Positions 36,523-44,868 are shown, counted from the stretch's first letter. The stretch: 64,000 nt of DNA from Ideonella benzenivorans (GCF_020387415.1 NZ_JAGWCB010000001.1:62001-126000), one strand, 5' to 3'. Translations and numbers: made by a program. The notes: generated by a model from the sequence alone, not told the origin.

Positions 36523-36875
36523 AGCGAGACATCCCCCGTGACTTGGCCGCAGCGGCAGAAGCCAAGCCGGCCCCCACTGTTCAAGCGCTGGGCAACGCCC
36601 TGCAGAACGCTGATGGCCTGGTGCAAGAGGCGGCCGACGTGGTTAGTGCCCTGGCCTATGCGCAGCGGCTCATGCTCGCTGATCCGTGGCTGCGGGCCAG
36701 GCCCCGCGTCCTGGAGAAGCATGTCGGCGTGCTGGCGCAGCTGATGGAGGACAAGGTAGCCCATCAGGTCAGCGACCTGATCAACATCGAAGCCGAAGGC
36801 CTCGGTTGCGCGTGGACCGAGGAAGGGCGGTCGGGCCGGCCCACAGTTTCGTTTCAGCAGGGGGCACGCGCATGA
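36519..36875 (+). CDS. Element-encoded hypothetical protein
   Basis: A 118-residue helical protein: KPAPTVQALGNALQNADGLVQEAADVVSALAYAQRLMLADPWLRARPRVLEKHVGVLAQLMEDKVAHQVSDLINIEAE. Its helix pattern (repeated hydrophobics, no membrane segment) resembles the protein just upstream in style. AAGGAG lies 8-13 bases before ATG 36519. It overlaps both neighbours by 4 bases. Function unknown. Confidence 0.6.
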   Translation: MKRDIPRDLAAAAEAKPAPTVQALGNALQNADGLVQEAADVVSALAYAQRLMLADPWLRARPRVLEKHVGVLAQLMEDKVAHQVSDLINIEAEGLGCAWTEEGRSGRPTVSFQQGARA

Positions 36876-37387
36876 CTGGACTGCAGGCACAGGGCCGCCT
36901 GAAGGCCTATGGCGTGAAGTTGACGGGCACCCATGAGCACGTGGCTGTCGCTGTGAATAGCGCGCCGGCCACCCTGGCTGTGCTGGACTCCGATGGGGGC
37001 ATCGTGTGCCAGGGCGAGGTTGTGGCGGCCGTGGCGGCCTTGGTGAGTGTCAATGGCTACAGGCAGTTCCTGCGTGCAAAGGGCTGGGAGCGCATCGGCT
37101 CTGAGATCAAGGAGCCCGCTGCCCTGTTTGCTGTCGCGCGAATCAGCACCGTTTCCCACGAGGGTTTGCGGGTGGAGCTGCTCGATCCCTCTGGTGGTGT
37201 GAGCTCATGCCCTGGCGCGCTGGCCATCCTTGATGGAACAGGGCGAGTGATCGTGTCCGGTCAGGACGTCGCGGACGAGGTTGAGGCCGTCATGGTCAGA
37301 GGCTATCGGGACTACTTGAAAGCCGGCGGCTGGCTCAGGACCCTTTCCGCCCCGCCCGCGCAGCCTGCGCAAGACACCGAAGGCTGA
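36872..37387 (+). CDS. Element-encoded hypothetical protein with two copies of a 38-residue unit
   Basis: A 171-residue protein containing a repeated unit. Copy 1 is about residues 34-72 (LAVLDSDGGIVCQGEVVAAV..NGYRQFLRAKGW) and copy 2 about 117-156 (LAILDGTGRVIVSGQDVADEV..RGYRDYLKAGGW). It starts MTGLQAQGRLKAYGVKL, matching the opening of the next gene's product (MKTGRLQAHGIDVAV). It is coupled to the previous gene by ATGA. The repeat looks like a small beta-hairpin plus helix; function unknown. Confidence 0.65.
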   Translation: MTGLQAQGRLKAYGVKLTGTHEHVAVAVNSAPATLAVLDSDGGIVCQGEVVAAVAALVSVNGYRQFLRAKGWERIGSEIKEPAALFAVARISTVSHEGLRVELLDPSGGVSSCPGALAILDGTGRVIVSGQDVADEVEAVMVRGYRDYLKAGGWLRTLSAPPAQPAQDTEG

Positions 37388-37454
37388 TCGCTGATCGACC
37401 CGGCTAACCCTGTCACGTCGAACCGTGGCCCCAAAACCTGAAGGAGAGAGAACG

Positions 37455-37949
37455 ATGATCGGACCCATGAAAACAGGGCGCCTGCAGGCCCATGGCATCG
37501 ATGTGGCGGTGTCGTTGGAGGGGCAGTTGACCCTGACAGCCCAAGGCCGGCCTGCAGAGGTGGCAGTGCTCAACGATGCCGGTGCCGTGGTGGCTCGCGG
37601 CACCGTGGTTGCCAACACGGCCGCCTTCGCCACCTTCAGAGCCTACTGGCTGTTTCTGTGCGGCAAGCCGCTGGCCGAGGGTGGCCCGCCTCCCCTGGCG
37701 CCTGTGGACGTTGTTGCCTTGCTCCAGCTCATGGAGGGTCGGCCGCCGCTGGAATCCCTGGGCGCGGTGGCCGCTCTGCCCGGGCAATGGGCCGTGCTCG
37801 GGGCCGATGACCAGGTGCTGGCATCCGGCCTCTTGGTTGCCGAGGAGCTCGAAGCTCACTTTGCCAATGCCATGCGTGCGCGGCTGATCGCGCAGGGGCC
37901 GCTGATGCCCGACCAGCCCGTGGCACCAACACCGAAGAACTACCACTGA
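37455..37949 (+). CDS. Element-encoded hypothetical protein, paralogue of the upstream gene
   Basis: A 164-residue protein paralogous to that at 36872-37387. It shares the start GRLQAHGIDVAV and unit 1 EVAVLNDAGAVVARGTVVANTAAFATFRAYWLFL, and has a more divergent unit 2 (QWAVLGADDQVLASGLLVAEELEAHFANAMRARL). ATG 37455 was chosen because AAGGAGAGAG lies 5-14 bases upstream; an in-frame ATG at 37425 lacks a site. It precedes the primase-helicase by 36 bp. Confidence 0.65.
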   Translation: MIGPMKTGRLQAHGIDVAVSLEGQLTLTAQGRPAEVAVLNDAGAVVARGTVVANTAAFATFRAYWLFLCGKPLAEGGPPPLAPVDVVALLQLMEGRPPLESLGAVAALPGQWAVLGADDQVLASGLLVAEELEAHFANAMRARLIAQGPLMPDQPVAPTPKNYH

Positions 37950-37985
37950 CCAGCGTCCGCAGCTGGCGGCCACCCCCCCACACCC

Positions 37986-40900
37986 ATGTCCAACAGCAAG
38001 CCCAAAGGCGCTGCAACACCGCGCCACCCCATCACCCCCGAGCTGGTGCGCCAGGCACTGGGCCACATCCCGCCAGACGTGGACCGGGACACCTGGGCCA
38101 GGTTGGCCATGGCCATCAAGAGCGAATTCCCGGACGTCGCCGGCTTTGACCTGTGGAACGACTGGAGCGCCCAGGGCCAGGGCTATGACGAGCACGCCGC
38201 CCGGGACACCTGGCGCAGCGTCAAGGCAGGCGGCAAGGTGACCATTGGCACGCTGTTCGGCATGGCCAAGGACCGAGGCTTTAGCTTCCCGGCGGCGGGG
38301 GATGCGCGGACGTCCGCAGAACTGCAGGACGAAGCCGAGCGGGCCCGCTTGGCTGAGCAGAAGCGCCAGCAGCGCGAGGCCGAGGAGGCCGAGTACAGCC
38401 GCCGCGCCGACCAGGCCGCGCGGGATGCGGTGAAGCTGTGGGCCAGCGCCAGCGAGCAGGGCGCCAGCCCCTACCTGCAGCGCAAGGGCGTGGCAGGCCA
38501 CGGCGTGCGCTACCTGGTGGACGGGACGCTGCTGGTGCCCATGCGCGACCAGGCGGGCCAGTTGCAGAACCTGCAGCGCATCGCGCCGGCCAGGCCCACG
38601 GCCGAGCAGGAAGCCCGCGGCATGCGGGAAAAGCGCTTCATGGCTGGGGGCCGCAAGACGGGCCTGTGGCACCTCATCGGCCAGGTGCAGACGCCCGCAG
38701 AGGGGCAAGCCGCACCGCCCGTGCTGCTGCTGGCCGAGGGCTACGCCACGGCCGCCAGCCTGCATGAGGCCACTGGGCATCCTGTGGCAGTGGCCTTCGA
38801 CGCCGGCAACCTGGTGCACGTGGCCAAGGCGCTGCGCGCTCTTCACCCCGGGGCCCTGCTGCTGGTGTGCGGTGACGATGACCACGACACAGAGACCCGC
38901 ACCGGCAAGAACCCCGGCCGAGAGAAGGCCGCCAGCGCGGCGCGGGCGGTGGCGGTGGAAGGCGCTGCACTGGCTGGCGCTGTTTTCCCGGATGGCCTGC
39001 CCGAGGGCGGCAGCGACTTCAACGACCTGGCGCAGCATGCCGGCGCGGCCGAGGTGGCCCGCCAGGTGGCTGCGGCCCTGGCGCACCCGACCGTGCCAGG
39101 GCCCCGCCGTGGCACCAGGCCGGCCGCAGGCGGCCCGAACGGGGCCGAGGATGAGGCCAGGGTGCTGGATGGCGACGCCAGCGCCACAGCCCAGGACCGG
39201 GACGATGACCAGGACGGCGAGCAGACCGAAGCCGGTGGCGGCCAGCCTGATCCCTTCGTGTTGGATGAGCGGGGTGTGTGGCACGTACCCCGCGATGCCG
39301 AAGGCAACACCAAGCGGCCGGTGTGGCTGTGTGCTCCGCTGCGCATCACCGCCCGCACCCGGGCCGACGATGCCAACGGCTGGGGCCTGCTGCTGGAGTT
39401 CGCCGACCTCGACGGCAACGCCAAGACCTGGGCCATGCCCTCGGCGCTGCTGAGCGGGGAGGGGGCCGAGTGGGCCGCCCGCCTGCGGGACATGGGCCTG
39501 GACATGGGCCATGGCACCCGGGTGCGCAACCTGGTGGGCCAGTACATCAACAGCCGGTATCCGGCCGACCGGGTGACCTGCACCGACCGCCTGGGCTGGC
39601 ATGCTGGCGGGGTGTTCGTGCTGCCCACCCGGTGCATCAGCGCCAGCCCGGAGCGGCGCTACGTCTATCAAAGCGAGTCCGGCATTGATGACCAATACCG
39701 GCGGGCCGGCGAGCTGGGCGACTGGCAGCGCACCGTGGCCGCCCTGTGCGAGCACAACAGCCGGCTGGCCTTCGGGGTGTGTGCGGCCCTGGCCGGCGCG
39801 CTGCTGCAGCCCACGGGCGCCGAAAGCGGCGGCTTCCATTTCCGGGGCGGCTCCAGCCAGGGCAAGACCACCACACTGCGGGTGGCCGCCAGCGTGTGGG
39901 GCCGCCCCACCTACATGCAGACATGGCGGGCCACCTCCAACGCCATCGAGGGCACAGCCATGCAGCACTGCGACGGCGTGCTGATCCTGGACGAGATTGG
40001 CCAGGTGGACGGCCGCGAGCTGGGGGAGACGGTCTACATGCTGGGTAACGCCCAGAACAAGAACCGCAGCACAGCCAAGGGCTTCAACCGGCGCCGGCTG
40101 AGCTGGCGCATCCTGTGGCTGTCGTCAGGCGAGAAGAGCATGGCGGACCACATGGCCGAGGCTGGCAAGCGAGCCATGGCGGGCCAGGAAGTGCGGATGG
40201 TGGACATCCCGCTGGATGCTGGCGCTGGCATGGGGGGCATTGAGGAACTCCACGGCCACGAGGGCGCGGGCGACCTGGCCGAGTCGATCACCAAGGGCGC
40301 GGCGCGGGTCTACGGCAGCGCGGGCCGGGCCTGGCTGGAATGGCTGGCCCCGCGATTCGAGGGGCTGCCGCAGCTGCTGGCCCCGCAGATCGAGCGCCAG
40401 CGGGCGGCCCTGGTGCCCGAAGTGGCCAGCGAACAGGTGCGCCGCGTGGGCGGGCGCTTTGCACTGGTGGCGGTGGCGGGCGAGCTGGCCATTGAAGCCG
40501 GCATCCTGCCGTGGCCGGTGGGCCACGCGGCATGGGCGGTGCGTGAGTGCTTCAACGCCTGGCTGGCGGCCCGTGGCCACCTGGACAACGGCGAAGAGGT
40601 GGCCATGTTGCGCCAGGTGCGTGCCTTCCTGGAGACGAATGGCGAAGCGCTGTTCACCTGGCACCACCGGGGCATGGAGGACCACAAGCCCAACACCCCA
40701 CTGCGCGCCGGCTTCAGGATCATGATGGGCGGCGATGGCGAGCCGATCAAAGCCGACTCGGCCACCGACTATCTGGAGCGCACCGGCAGCGCCAGCCAGG
40801 AGCGCAAGGAAGCGCTGGTGGACTACATGATTTTCCGCGAGCGGTTCCGGGAGATCTGCAAGGGCTTCGACCCCTCGGCCGTGGCCACATTGCTGCGCCA

Positions 40901-41015
40901 GCGCGGCCACCTGGTGCACGAGAAGGACCGGCTGATGAACAAGCGTCGCCTGCCCGGGATGGGCCTGACGGCGTACTACCACGTCAAGGCGTCGATCTTC
41001 GCCGACACCCTGTGA
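37986..41015 (+). CDS. Replication primase-helicase (PriCT-2, Toprim-like, DUF927)
   Basis: A 1009-residue replication protein. Residues about 15-85 form a PriCT-2 domain (VDRDTWARLAMAIKSEFPDVAGFDLWNDWS). A Toprim-like domain is near 243-300 (LLLAEGYATAASLHEATG, VCGDDDHDT). After a linker, a DUF927 superfamily helicase domain contains Walker A GGSSQGKTTTL near residue 621 and Walker B VLILDEIGQVD near 664. This plays the part of the P4 alpha protein: origin binding, priming and unwinding. The C-terminal 200 residues could bind the iterons. Last gene of the element. Confidence 0.9.
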   Translation: MSNSKPKGAATPRHPITPELVRQALGHIPPDVDRDTWARLAMAIKSEFPDVAGFDLWNDWSAQGQGYDEHAARDTWRSVKAGGKVTIGTLFGMAKDRGFSFPAAGDARTSAELQDEAERARLAEQKRQQREAEEAEYSRRADQAARDAVKLWASASEQGASPYLQRKGVAGHGVRYLVDGTLLVPMRDQAGQLQNLQRIAPARPTAEQEARGMREKRFMAGGRKTGLWHLIGQVQTPAEGQAAPPVLLLAEGYATAASLHEATGHPVAVAFDAGNLVHVAKALRALHPGALLLVCGDDDHDTETRTGKNPGREKAASAARAVAVEGAALAGAVFPDGLPEGGSDFNDLAQHAGAAEVARQVAAALAHPTVPGPRRGTRPAAGGPNGAEDEARVLDGDASATAQDRDDDQDGEQTEAGGGQPDPFVLDERGVWHVPRDAEGNTKRPVWLCAPLRITARTRADDANGWGLLLEFADLDGNAKTWAMPSALLSGEGAEWAARLRDMGLDMGHGTRVRNLVGQYINSRYPADRVTCTDRLGWHAGGVFVLPTRCISASPERRYVYQSESGIDDQYRRAGELGDWQRTVAALCEHNSRLAFGVCAALAGALLQPTGAESGGFHFRGGSSQGKTTTLRVAASVWGRPTYMQTWRATSNAIEGTAMQHCDGVLILDEIGQVDGRELGETVYMLGNAQNKNRSTAKGFNRRRLSWRILWLSSGEKSMADHMAEAGKRAMAGQEVRMVDIPLDAGAGMGGIEELHGHEGAGDLAESITKGAARVYGSAGRAWLEWLAPRFEGLPQLLAPQIERQRAALVPEVASEQVRRVGGRFALVAVAGELAIEAGILPWPVGHAAWAVRECFNAWLAARGHLDNGEEVAMLRQVRAFLETNGEALFTWHHRGMEDHKPNTPLRAGFRIMMGGDGEPIKADSATDYLERTGSASQERKEALVDYMIFRERFREICKGFDPSAVATLLRQRGHLVHEKDRLMNKRRLPGMGLTAYYHVKASIFADTL

Positions 41016-41082
41016 TCTGACCCGCACGCCGGCCAGCCGGCGCCATCAGCAGGGCCCGAAAGCCGGGCCTCAAGCCCCGAAG

Positions 41083-41122
41083 GGGTGTTCCCGTCCAAAC
41101 AGGGCGACGGGAACACCCTTTT
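41083..41122 (+). terminator. Intrinsic terminator after the primase-helicase gene
   Basis: Perfect 13-bp arms GGGTGTTCCCGTC (41083-41095) and GACGGGAACACCC (41106-41118), then TTTT. Both arms also contain the iteron word. Confidence 0.8.
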
Positions 41123-41196
41123 GCATTGGCGGGAACGGAAAACTCTTTTGCTGACAGTGGGTTACTGAAGGTGTTCCCGCCGTCCCGCTGTTCCCG
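41087..41196. repeat. Right iteron cluster (CGGGAAC)
   Basis: CGGGAAC at 41108 and 41130; inverted GTTCCCG at 41087, 41173 and 41190. 41170-41188 is the exact inverted copy of 30964-30982. Confidence 0.55.
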
Positions 41197-41271
41197 TCGA
41201 TTCTGAAGCCAAGTCGAAATGGAAAAAGAGGAACAGGACGCAAAATACACGAAACATGGATCGGGGCACGG

Positions 41272-41283
41272 CTGGGGGCACGC
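41272..41283 (+). repeat. Right-end copy of CTGGGGGCACGC
   Basis: This 12-mer is identical to 28725-28736 upstream of the integrase. It lies about 70 bp inside the right attachment repeat. A shorter GGGGCAC precedes it at 41263. Confidence 0.5.
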
Positions 41284-41350
41284 GACTTCCTGATACCCCG
41301 GAAACCCGCGCCAATGCTGGGTTTCCAGCCTTTTTACAGCTGACTCCCTC

Positions 41351-41358
41351 CCGCCAAA
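41351..41358 (+). other. Right attachment site core candidate
   Basis: CCGCCAAA matches the tRNA-Ser 3' end plus two bases. The 5 bases following lead straight into a strong terminator, as expected of DNA that originally followed the tRNA. Confidence 0.55.
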
Positions 41359-41362
41359 TGAG

Positions 41363-41391
41363 AACGCCACCGCAGCCGCGGTGGCGTTTTT
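41363..41391 (+). terminator. Displaced native terminator of tRNA-Ser
   Basis: 11-bp arms AACGCCACCGC (41363-41373) and GCGGTGGCGTT (41378-41388) with a 4-base loop, then TTTC. It also lies just past the convergent histidine kinase gene. Confidence 0.75.
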
Positions 41392-41406
41392 CTTGGTGCG
41401 TCCGAC

Positions 41407-43947
41407 TCAAGCCGCCAGCGGCTGACTCGGCAGTTCAAGCCAGAAGCGGCATCCTGAGCCGGCGGGGTTGTCCTCCAGGCCGATTTGGCCCTGCATGGCT
41501 TCCATCAGCCGCCGGGAGATGGCCAGCCCCATGCCATGGCCTTCGACGGGGCGGGCCTCCAGGTGCAGGCGCGAGAAGGGGCGGAACAGGCGCTCCCGGT
41601 ATTCCACCGGGATGCCGGGGCCATCGTCGGTGACGGTGATGCGGATGCTCGGCGGGGTCGACCAGGTCTCCAGCAGCACCATGCCCCCCGTCCGCCCGTA
41701 CTTGATGGCGTTGGACAGCAGGTTGATCAGCACCTGCTTCAGCCGGGTGCGGTCCGCAAACAGGGTGGGCGGGACGTCGCACGCCGGCTGCAGGCGGATC
41801 TGCCGCGCCTCGGCCAGCGGGCTGACCAAGCTCAGGCATTCGCGCAGCAGTTCGGGCAAGACCAGTAACTGGCGCGACACCTTGACCTGACCGGACTCGA
41901 TGGCGGAGAGGTCCAGCACGTCGTTGATCAGCGCGTGCAGGTGGCGGCCCGCGGTGACGATCTCGCGCACGTACTGGCCGTGCGGCGTGGTGTTGGGCAG
42001 GTCCAGTTCCATCAGCTGGGCAAAGCCCAGGATCGCGTTGAGGGGCGTCCGGAGTTCGTGGCTGACGCGCGACAGGAACGCCGTTTTGGCCTCGTTGGCC
42101 CGCTCGGCCGCCAGCTTGGCCTCCAGCAGTTCCTCGTGGTGCCGCAGTTCCTGCGCGCAGTCCTGGAACAGGTGGTAGTAGTAACGGGCCTGGCCTTGCG
42201 GCGCGGTGATCGAGCCGGTTTCGTGCCGGATGTCGAAGGCCTGGCCATTCAGCCGCTGAGCCCGCAGCAGGCCGCTCCAGTGACCGCCATGCTGGGCCAG
42301 ATGTTGCCATTGCCGGGTGGCTTCCTCGCGCTGGGCGGGGGCGATGAACTCTTCCAGTCGGCGTGACAGCAGCTGGGTCACCGGCAGGCCCAGCACCTGG
42401 CTGGCCGCTCGGTTGGCGTGCTGGATGGTTCCGCCCAGGTCCGAGATGCAGACGCCCCGGTCGGTGTGGTCGAACACCTGGGCCAGTTGGCGCACCCGTT
42501 CCTCCGCCTGGCGCAAGGGGGTCAGGTCCTGCAGGGTGCCGATCCAGCGTCGGGGTTGGTGGGGGAGGGTCTCTGCCGTGGCGGTGGCGTGCAGATGCCG
42601 CAGGGCCTGGTGGGGGGCCTGGTAGCGGAAGCTGATGGCGGCAGCGCCAGTGCGGCGCAGAGCCGCCAGGCTGCGCAGGACGGTGAACCGGTCTTCGGGC
42701 CGCACGTGCCGGTACAGCGTCGCCAGGTCTGCTGGGGTCTGGGCGTCGCTCAGCCCCAGCAGCTCGCCCAGGCCTTCGCTGCCGGCCAGACGCTGGCAGT
42801 GGGCGTCGTAGCGCCAGTGGGCCAGGCGGGCCATGCGCTGCGCTTGCAGCAGCCGCGCCTGGGTGCGGTGCAGGGCTTCGCGCTGGCGTTGGCTTTCGGT
42901 GATGTCCTCTACCAGCACCAGCCCATGGGTGGCCACCCCTTGGTCGTCATGGATGGGGCTCAGCCGCAGTTCGTACACCCGACCGGCCTCGGTGTGCACC
43001 GGAAACGGAGCGCCGTCGAGGTCGCGGGCCTGGATCTGAAGACGCAGCCGACGTCGCAGGGCCGAGCTGGCGTCGGGGGGCGCGTCGGAGGGGGCATCGT
43101 CTGCGGTCAGTTGGCGGGCGGCCTCGTTGGACCAGACCACCGGCGTGTCCGGGTGGCACAGGTCGACCACGAGCATGCCGGTGCGGCTGCCCTGGGCAGC
43201 CCGGTCCAGCAGGTGCAGACGCTCCTCGATCTCCTTGAGGGCGGTGACATCCGTGCGCACCGAGATGAACTCGACCACCGCGCCCTGGGCATCAGGCACT
43301 GGCACGATGGTGGACTTCACCCAGTAGTAGCCCCCGTCCTTGCTGCGGTTGCACAGCACCCCTTGCCAGACCTGGCCGCGCACGATCGTGCCCCACATGT
43401 CCCGGTAGAAGCTGTCGGGATGGCGCCCGGAGCGCAGCAGGCCATGGGTCCGCCCCAGCAGTTCATCCCGCCGGTAGCCGCTGATGTGGCAGAACCGGTC
43501 GTTCACCTCGGTGATCACGCCGCGGCGATCGGTCACGCTGACGATGGCATGCTCATCCAGCGCCAGGCGCTGGAGATGGGCCTCTCGCGGGGCGTCCGAC
43601 GGCAAGCCGAGCGCGGGGATCGATTGCACAGGGTTGGCCAAGGGCGGTGGGGTCAACTGGGCGTGCCAGCCTTGCAGCAGGGCCAACAGCTCCTGGCGTG
43701 TGCTCTGGTGTTCCCGGGATGGGGCGGGGAGGCGCAGCCGCTCGGCATGACGCTCCAGCACCCGTCCCGCTTCGGCCCAGTGCGGTCCGCCGTGCTGGGC
43801 CATCCACTGGCCCAGGGTGAGCAGATGCGTCACCACGGTGGGGAGCCGGTCGGGGGCGGCCTGGCTCAGGGCCAGCAGGCTGATGGCGCTTTCCAGCGTG
43901 TCCAGCAGGGTGTCGGCTGGAAAGGGGGACGGCAAATCTTGTGTCAT
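41407..43947 (-). CDS. Multi-PAS sensor histidine kinase
   Basis: An 846-residue soluble kinase. About 130 helical residues precede PAS/PAC modules near 135-245 (ITEVNDRFCHISGYRRDELLG), 255-355, 370-480 and 490-605. The HisKA domain has FLSRVSHELRTPLNAILGF with phospho-acceptor His630; the ATPase domain has NLLSNAIKYG, DDGPGI and GHGMGL. There is no membrane segment and no receiver domain, so it must signal to a separate regulator, not adjacent. It is the first host gene to the right of the element and convergent with it. Confidence 0.9.
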   Translation of the reverse strand: MTQDLPSPFPADTLLDTLESAISLLALSQAAPDRLPTVVTHLLTLGQWMAQHGGPHWAEAGRVLERHAERLRLPAPSREHQSTRQELLALLQGWHAQLTPPPLANPVQSIPALGLPSDAPREAHLQRLALDEHAIVSVTDRRGVITEVNDRFCHISGYRRDELLGRTHGLLRSGRHPDSFYRDMWGTIVRGQVWQGVLCNRSKDGGYYWVKSTIVPVPDAQGAVVEFISVRTDVTALKEIEERLHLLDRAAQGSRTGMLVVDLCHPDTPVVWSNEAARQLTADDAPSDAPPDASSALRRRLRLQIQARDLDGAPFPVHTEAGRVYELRLSPIHDDQGVATHGLVLVEDITESQRQREALHRTQARLLQAQRMARLAHWRYDAHCQRLAGSEGLGELLGLSDAQTPADLATLYRHVRPEDRFTVLRSLAALRRTGAAAISFRYQAPHQALRHLHATATAETLPHQPRRWIGTLQDLTPLRQAEERVRQLAQVFDHTDRGVCISDLGGTIQHANRAASQVLGLPVTQLLSRRLEEFIAPAQREEATRQWQHLAQHGGHWSGLLRAQRLNGQAFDIRHETGSITAPQGQARYYYHLFQDCAQELRHHEELLEAKLAAERANEAKTAFLSRVSHELRTPLNAILGFAQLMELDLPNTTPHGQYVREIVTAGRHLHALINDVLDLSAIESGQVKVSRQLLVLPELLRECLSLVSPLAEARQIRLQPACDVPPTLFADRTRLKQVLINLLSNAIKYGRTGGMVLLETWSTPPSIRITVTDDGPGIPVEYRERLFRPFSRLHLEARPVEGHGMGLAISRRLMEAMQGQIGLEDNPAGSGCRFWLELPSQPLAA

Positions 43948-44027
43948 GCACCGACGCGGAACTGCTTCGCCGGGAGGTGCCCTGCCAGTTCAGCCTTCCA
44001 AGGGGTAAGGAGCTTGTCAGATCCAAG

Positions 44028-44039
44028 CGTACGCGTACG
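44028..44039. promoter_or_regulatory. 12-bp palindrome, candidate TetR operator
   Basis: CGTACGCGTACG is a perfect palindrome in the 236-bp gap between the divergent kinase and TetR genes. TetR-family regulators often bind such sites next to their own gene; the link is inference. Confidence 0.45.
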
Positions 44040-44183
44040 GCGGGTGGCCCGCCCCCCCTTGTTTGCAGGGTGTGGCGAAAACCCCAGGCCGGGTGTGCCT
44101 TCCTGCACGGAATCCGCCCTCGGGTGCGATGCTCGGCGCGATGCATCGTCCCTCCGGTTTCCTTGATCCAGTGCCTGCGCGTG

Positions 44184-44840
44184 ATGGCTGACAACGCTTG
44201 CCCCGAGGTCGGCCCGCGCTCCCGCCGACGCTGTGGCGCGGAACGCGAGGCGCTGCGCGAGCAGATCATCGCCGCCGCCTGGGCCTTGTTTCGGGCGGGC
44301 GGGGAACCGGCCGTGTCGATGCGCACCTTGGCGCGCTGTGTCGGGCTCTCGCCGATGGCCCTGTATGCCTATTTCCCGACCAAGGCCCATTTGATGCGCC
44401 ATGTCTGGGTCGGCATCCTTGATGCGGCCTGCGCCCAGGAGCGGCCTTCGGGATGGGACGAGCGGCCCGTCTGGGAGCAGATCGACGGCTGCCTGCGCGG
44501 CTTCCTGTCCTACTGGGTGGATCACCCCGATCATCTGCAGACCATCCTCACGGCGCTGCAGCAGGAGACCCGGGGGGGCGGCTTGCCGCCGTGGTTCCAG
44601 GAGCGGCTGTCCCACCTGGAGGAACTGCTCAGGCCCTTGCCAGGGCTGTCTCAGGACACTGAGCTGCAACTCGTCTGCCGCGATCTGCTGACGACCCAGG
44701 TGCTCGGGACCCAGATGTTGCTGATGGCCCGCGCGGAAGCTCCACGGGAGGTGCGCCAGCAATTCTGCGACCGCATGGCGTGCGAGATGATGGTGCCTCT
44801 GCGCCGCCTGCTGGAGCCGGGCACGGTGGTCGCGGGCTGA
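44184..44840 (+). CDS. TetR-family transcriptional regulator
   Basis: A 218-residue regulator. The N-terminal HTH is EALREQIIAAAWALFRAGGEPAVSMRTLARCVGLSPMALYAYFPTKAHLM, the TetR signature (residues 20-70). The rest is a helical ligand domain of the WHG/TetR_C type. ATG 44184 begins just before the conserved part; more upstream in-frame codons overlap the promoter region. The divergent gene is the PAS kinase; the next gene downstream is the Spy-like protein. Its target is unknown. Confidence 0.88.
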   Translation: MADNACPEVGPRSRRRCGAEREALREQIIAAAWALFRAGGEPAVSMRTLARCVGLSPMALYAYFPTKAHLMRHVWVGILDAACAQERPSGWDERPVWEQIDGCLRGFLSYWVDHPDHLQTILTALQQETRGGGLPPWFQERLSHLEELLRPLPGLSQDTELQLVCRDLLTTQVLGTQMLLMARAEAPREVRQQFCDRMACEMMVPLRRLLEPGTVVAG

Positions 44841-44853
44841 AGGCCTCGGGCGG

Positions 44854-44868
44854 TTTACCCATCTTTAC
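44854..44868 (-). promoter_or_regulatory. CpxR-type box (GTAAA-N5-GTAAA)
   Basis: On the minus strand GTAAAGATGGGTAAA fits the known CpxR consensus GTAAA-N5-GTAAA exactly. It lies 76 bp before the start of the CpxP/Spy-like gene and its downstream two-component system, so it is a likely autoregulatory site. Confidence 0.65.

Larger units (their letters stand above)
41016..41406. other. Right-end non-coding region: terminator, iterons, att
   Basis: 391 bp without a gene. It holds the helicase terminator (41083-41122), CGGGAAC/GTTCCCG iterons to 41196, a TGGGGGCA site at 41273, the attachment repeat at 41351 and a second terminator at 41363. A run of A-rich sequence lies at 41221-41255. Confidence 0.7.

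Noticed and set aside
37413-39968. An 851-codon open frame on the minus strand inside the element
   Set aside because: It covers the helicase gene with clear PriCT-2/Toprim motifs on the plus strand; the antisense product has no recognisable features.
30964-41188. The 19-bp inverted pair considered as inversion sites for the serine recombinase
   Set aside because: The core word is repeated eight times in both orientations, which fits iterons; inversion would flip nearly the whole element.
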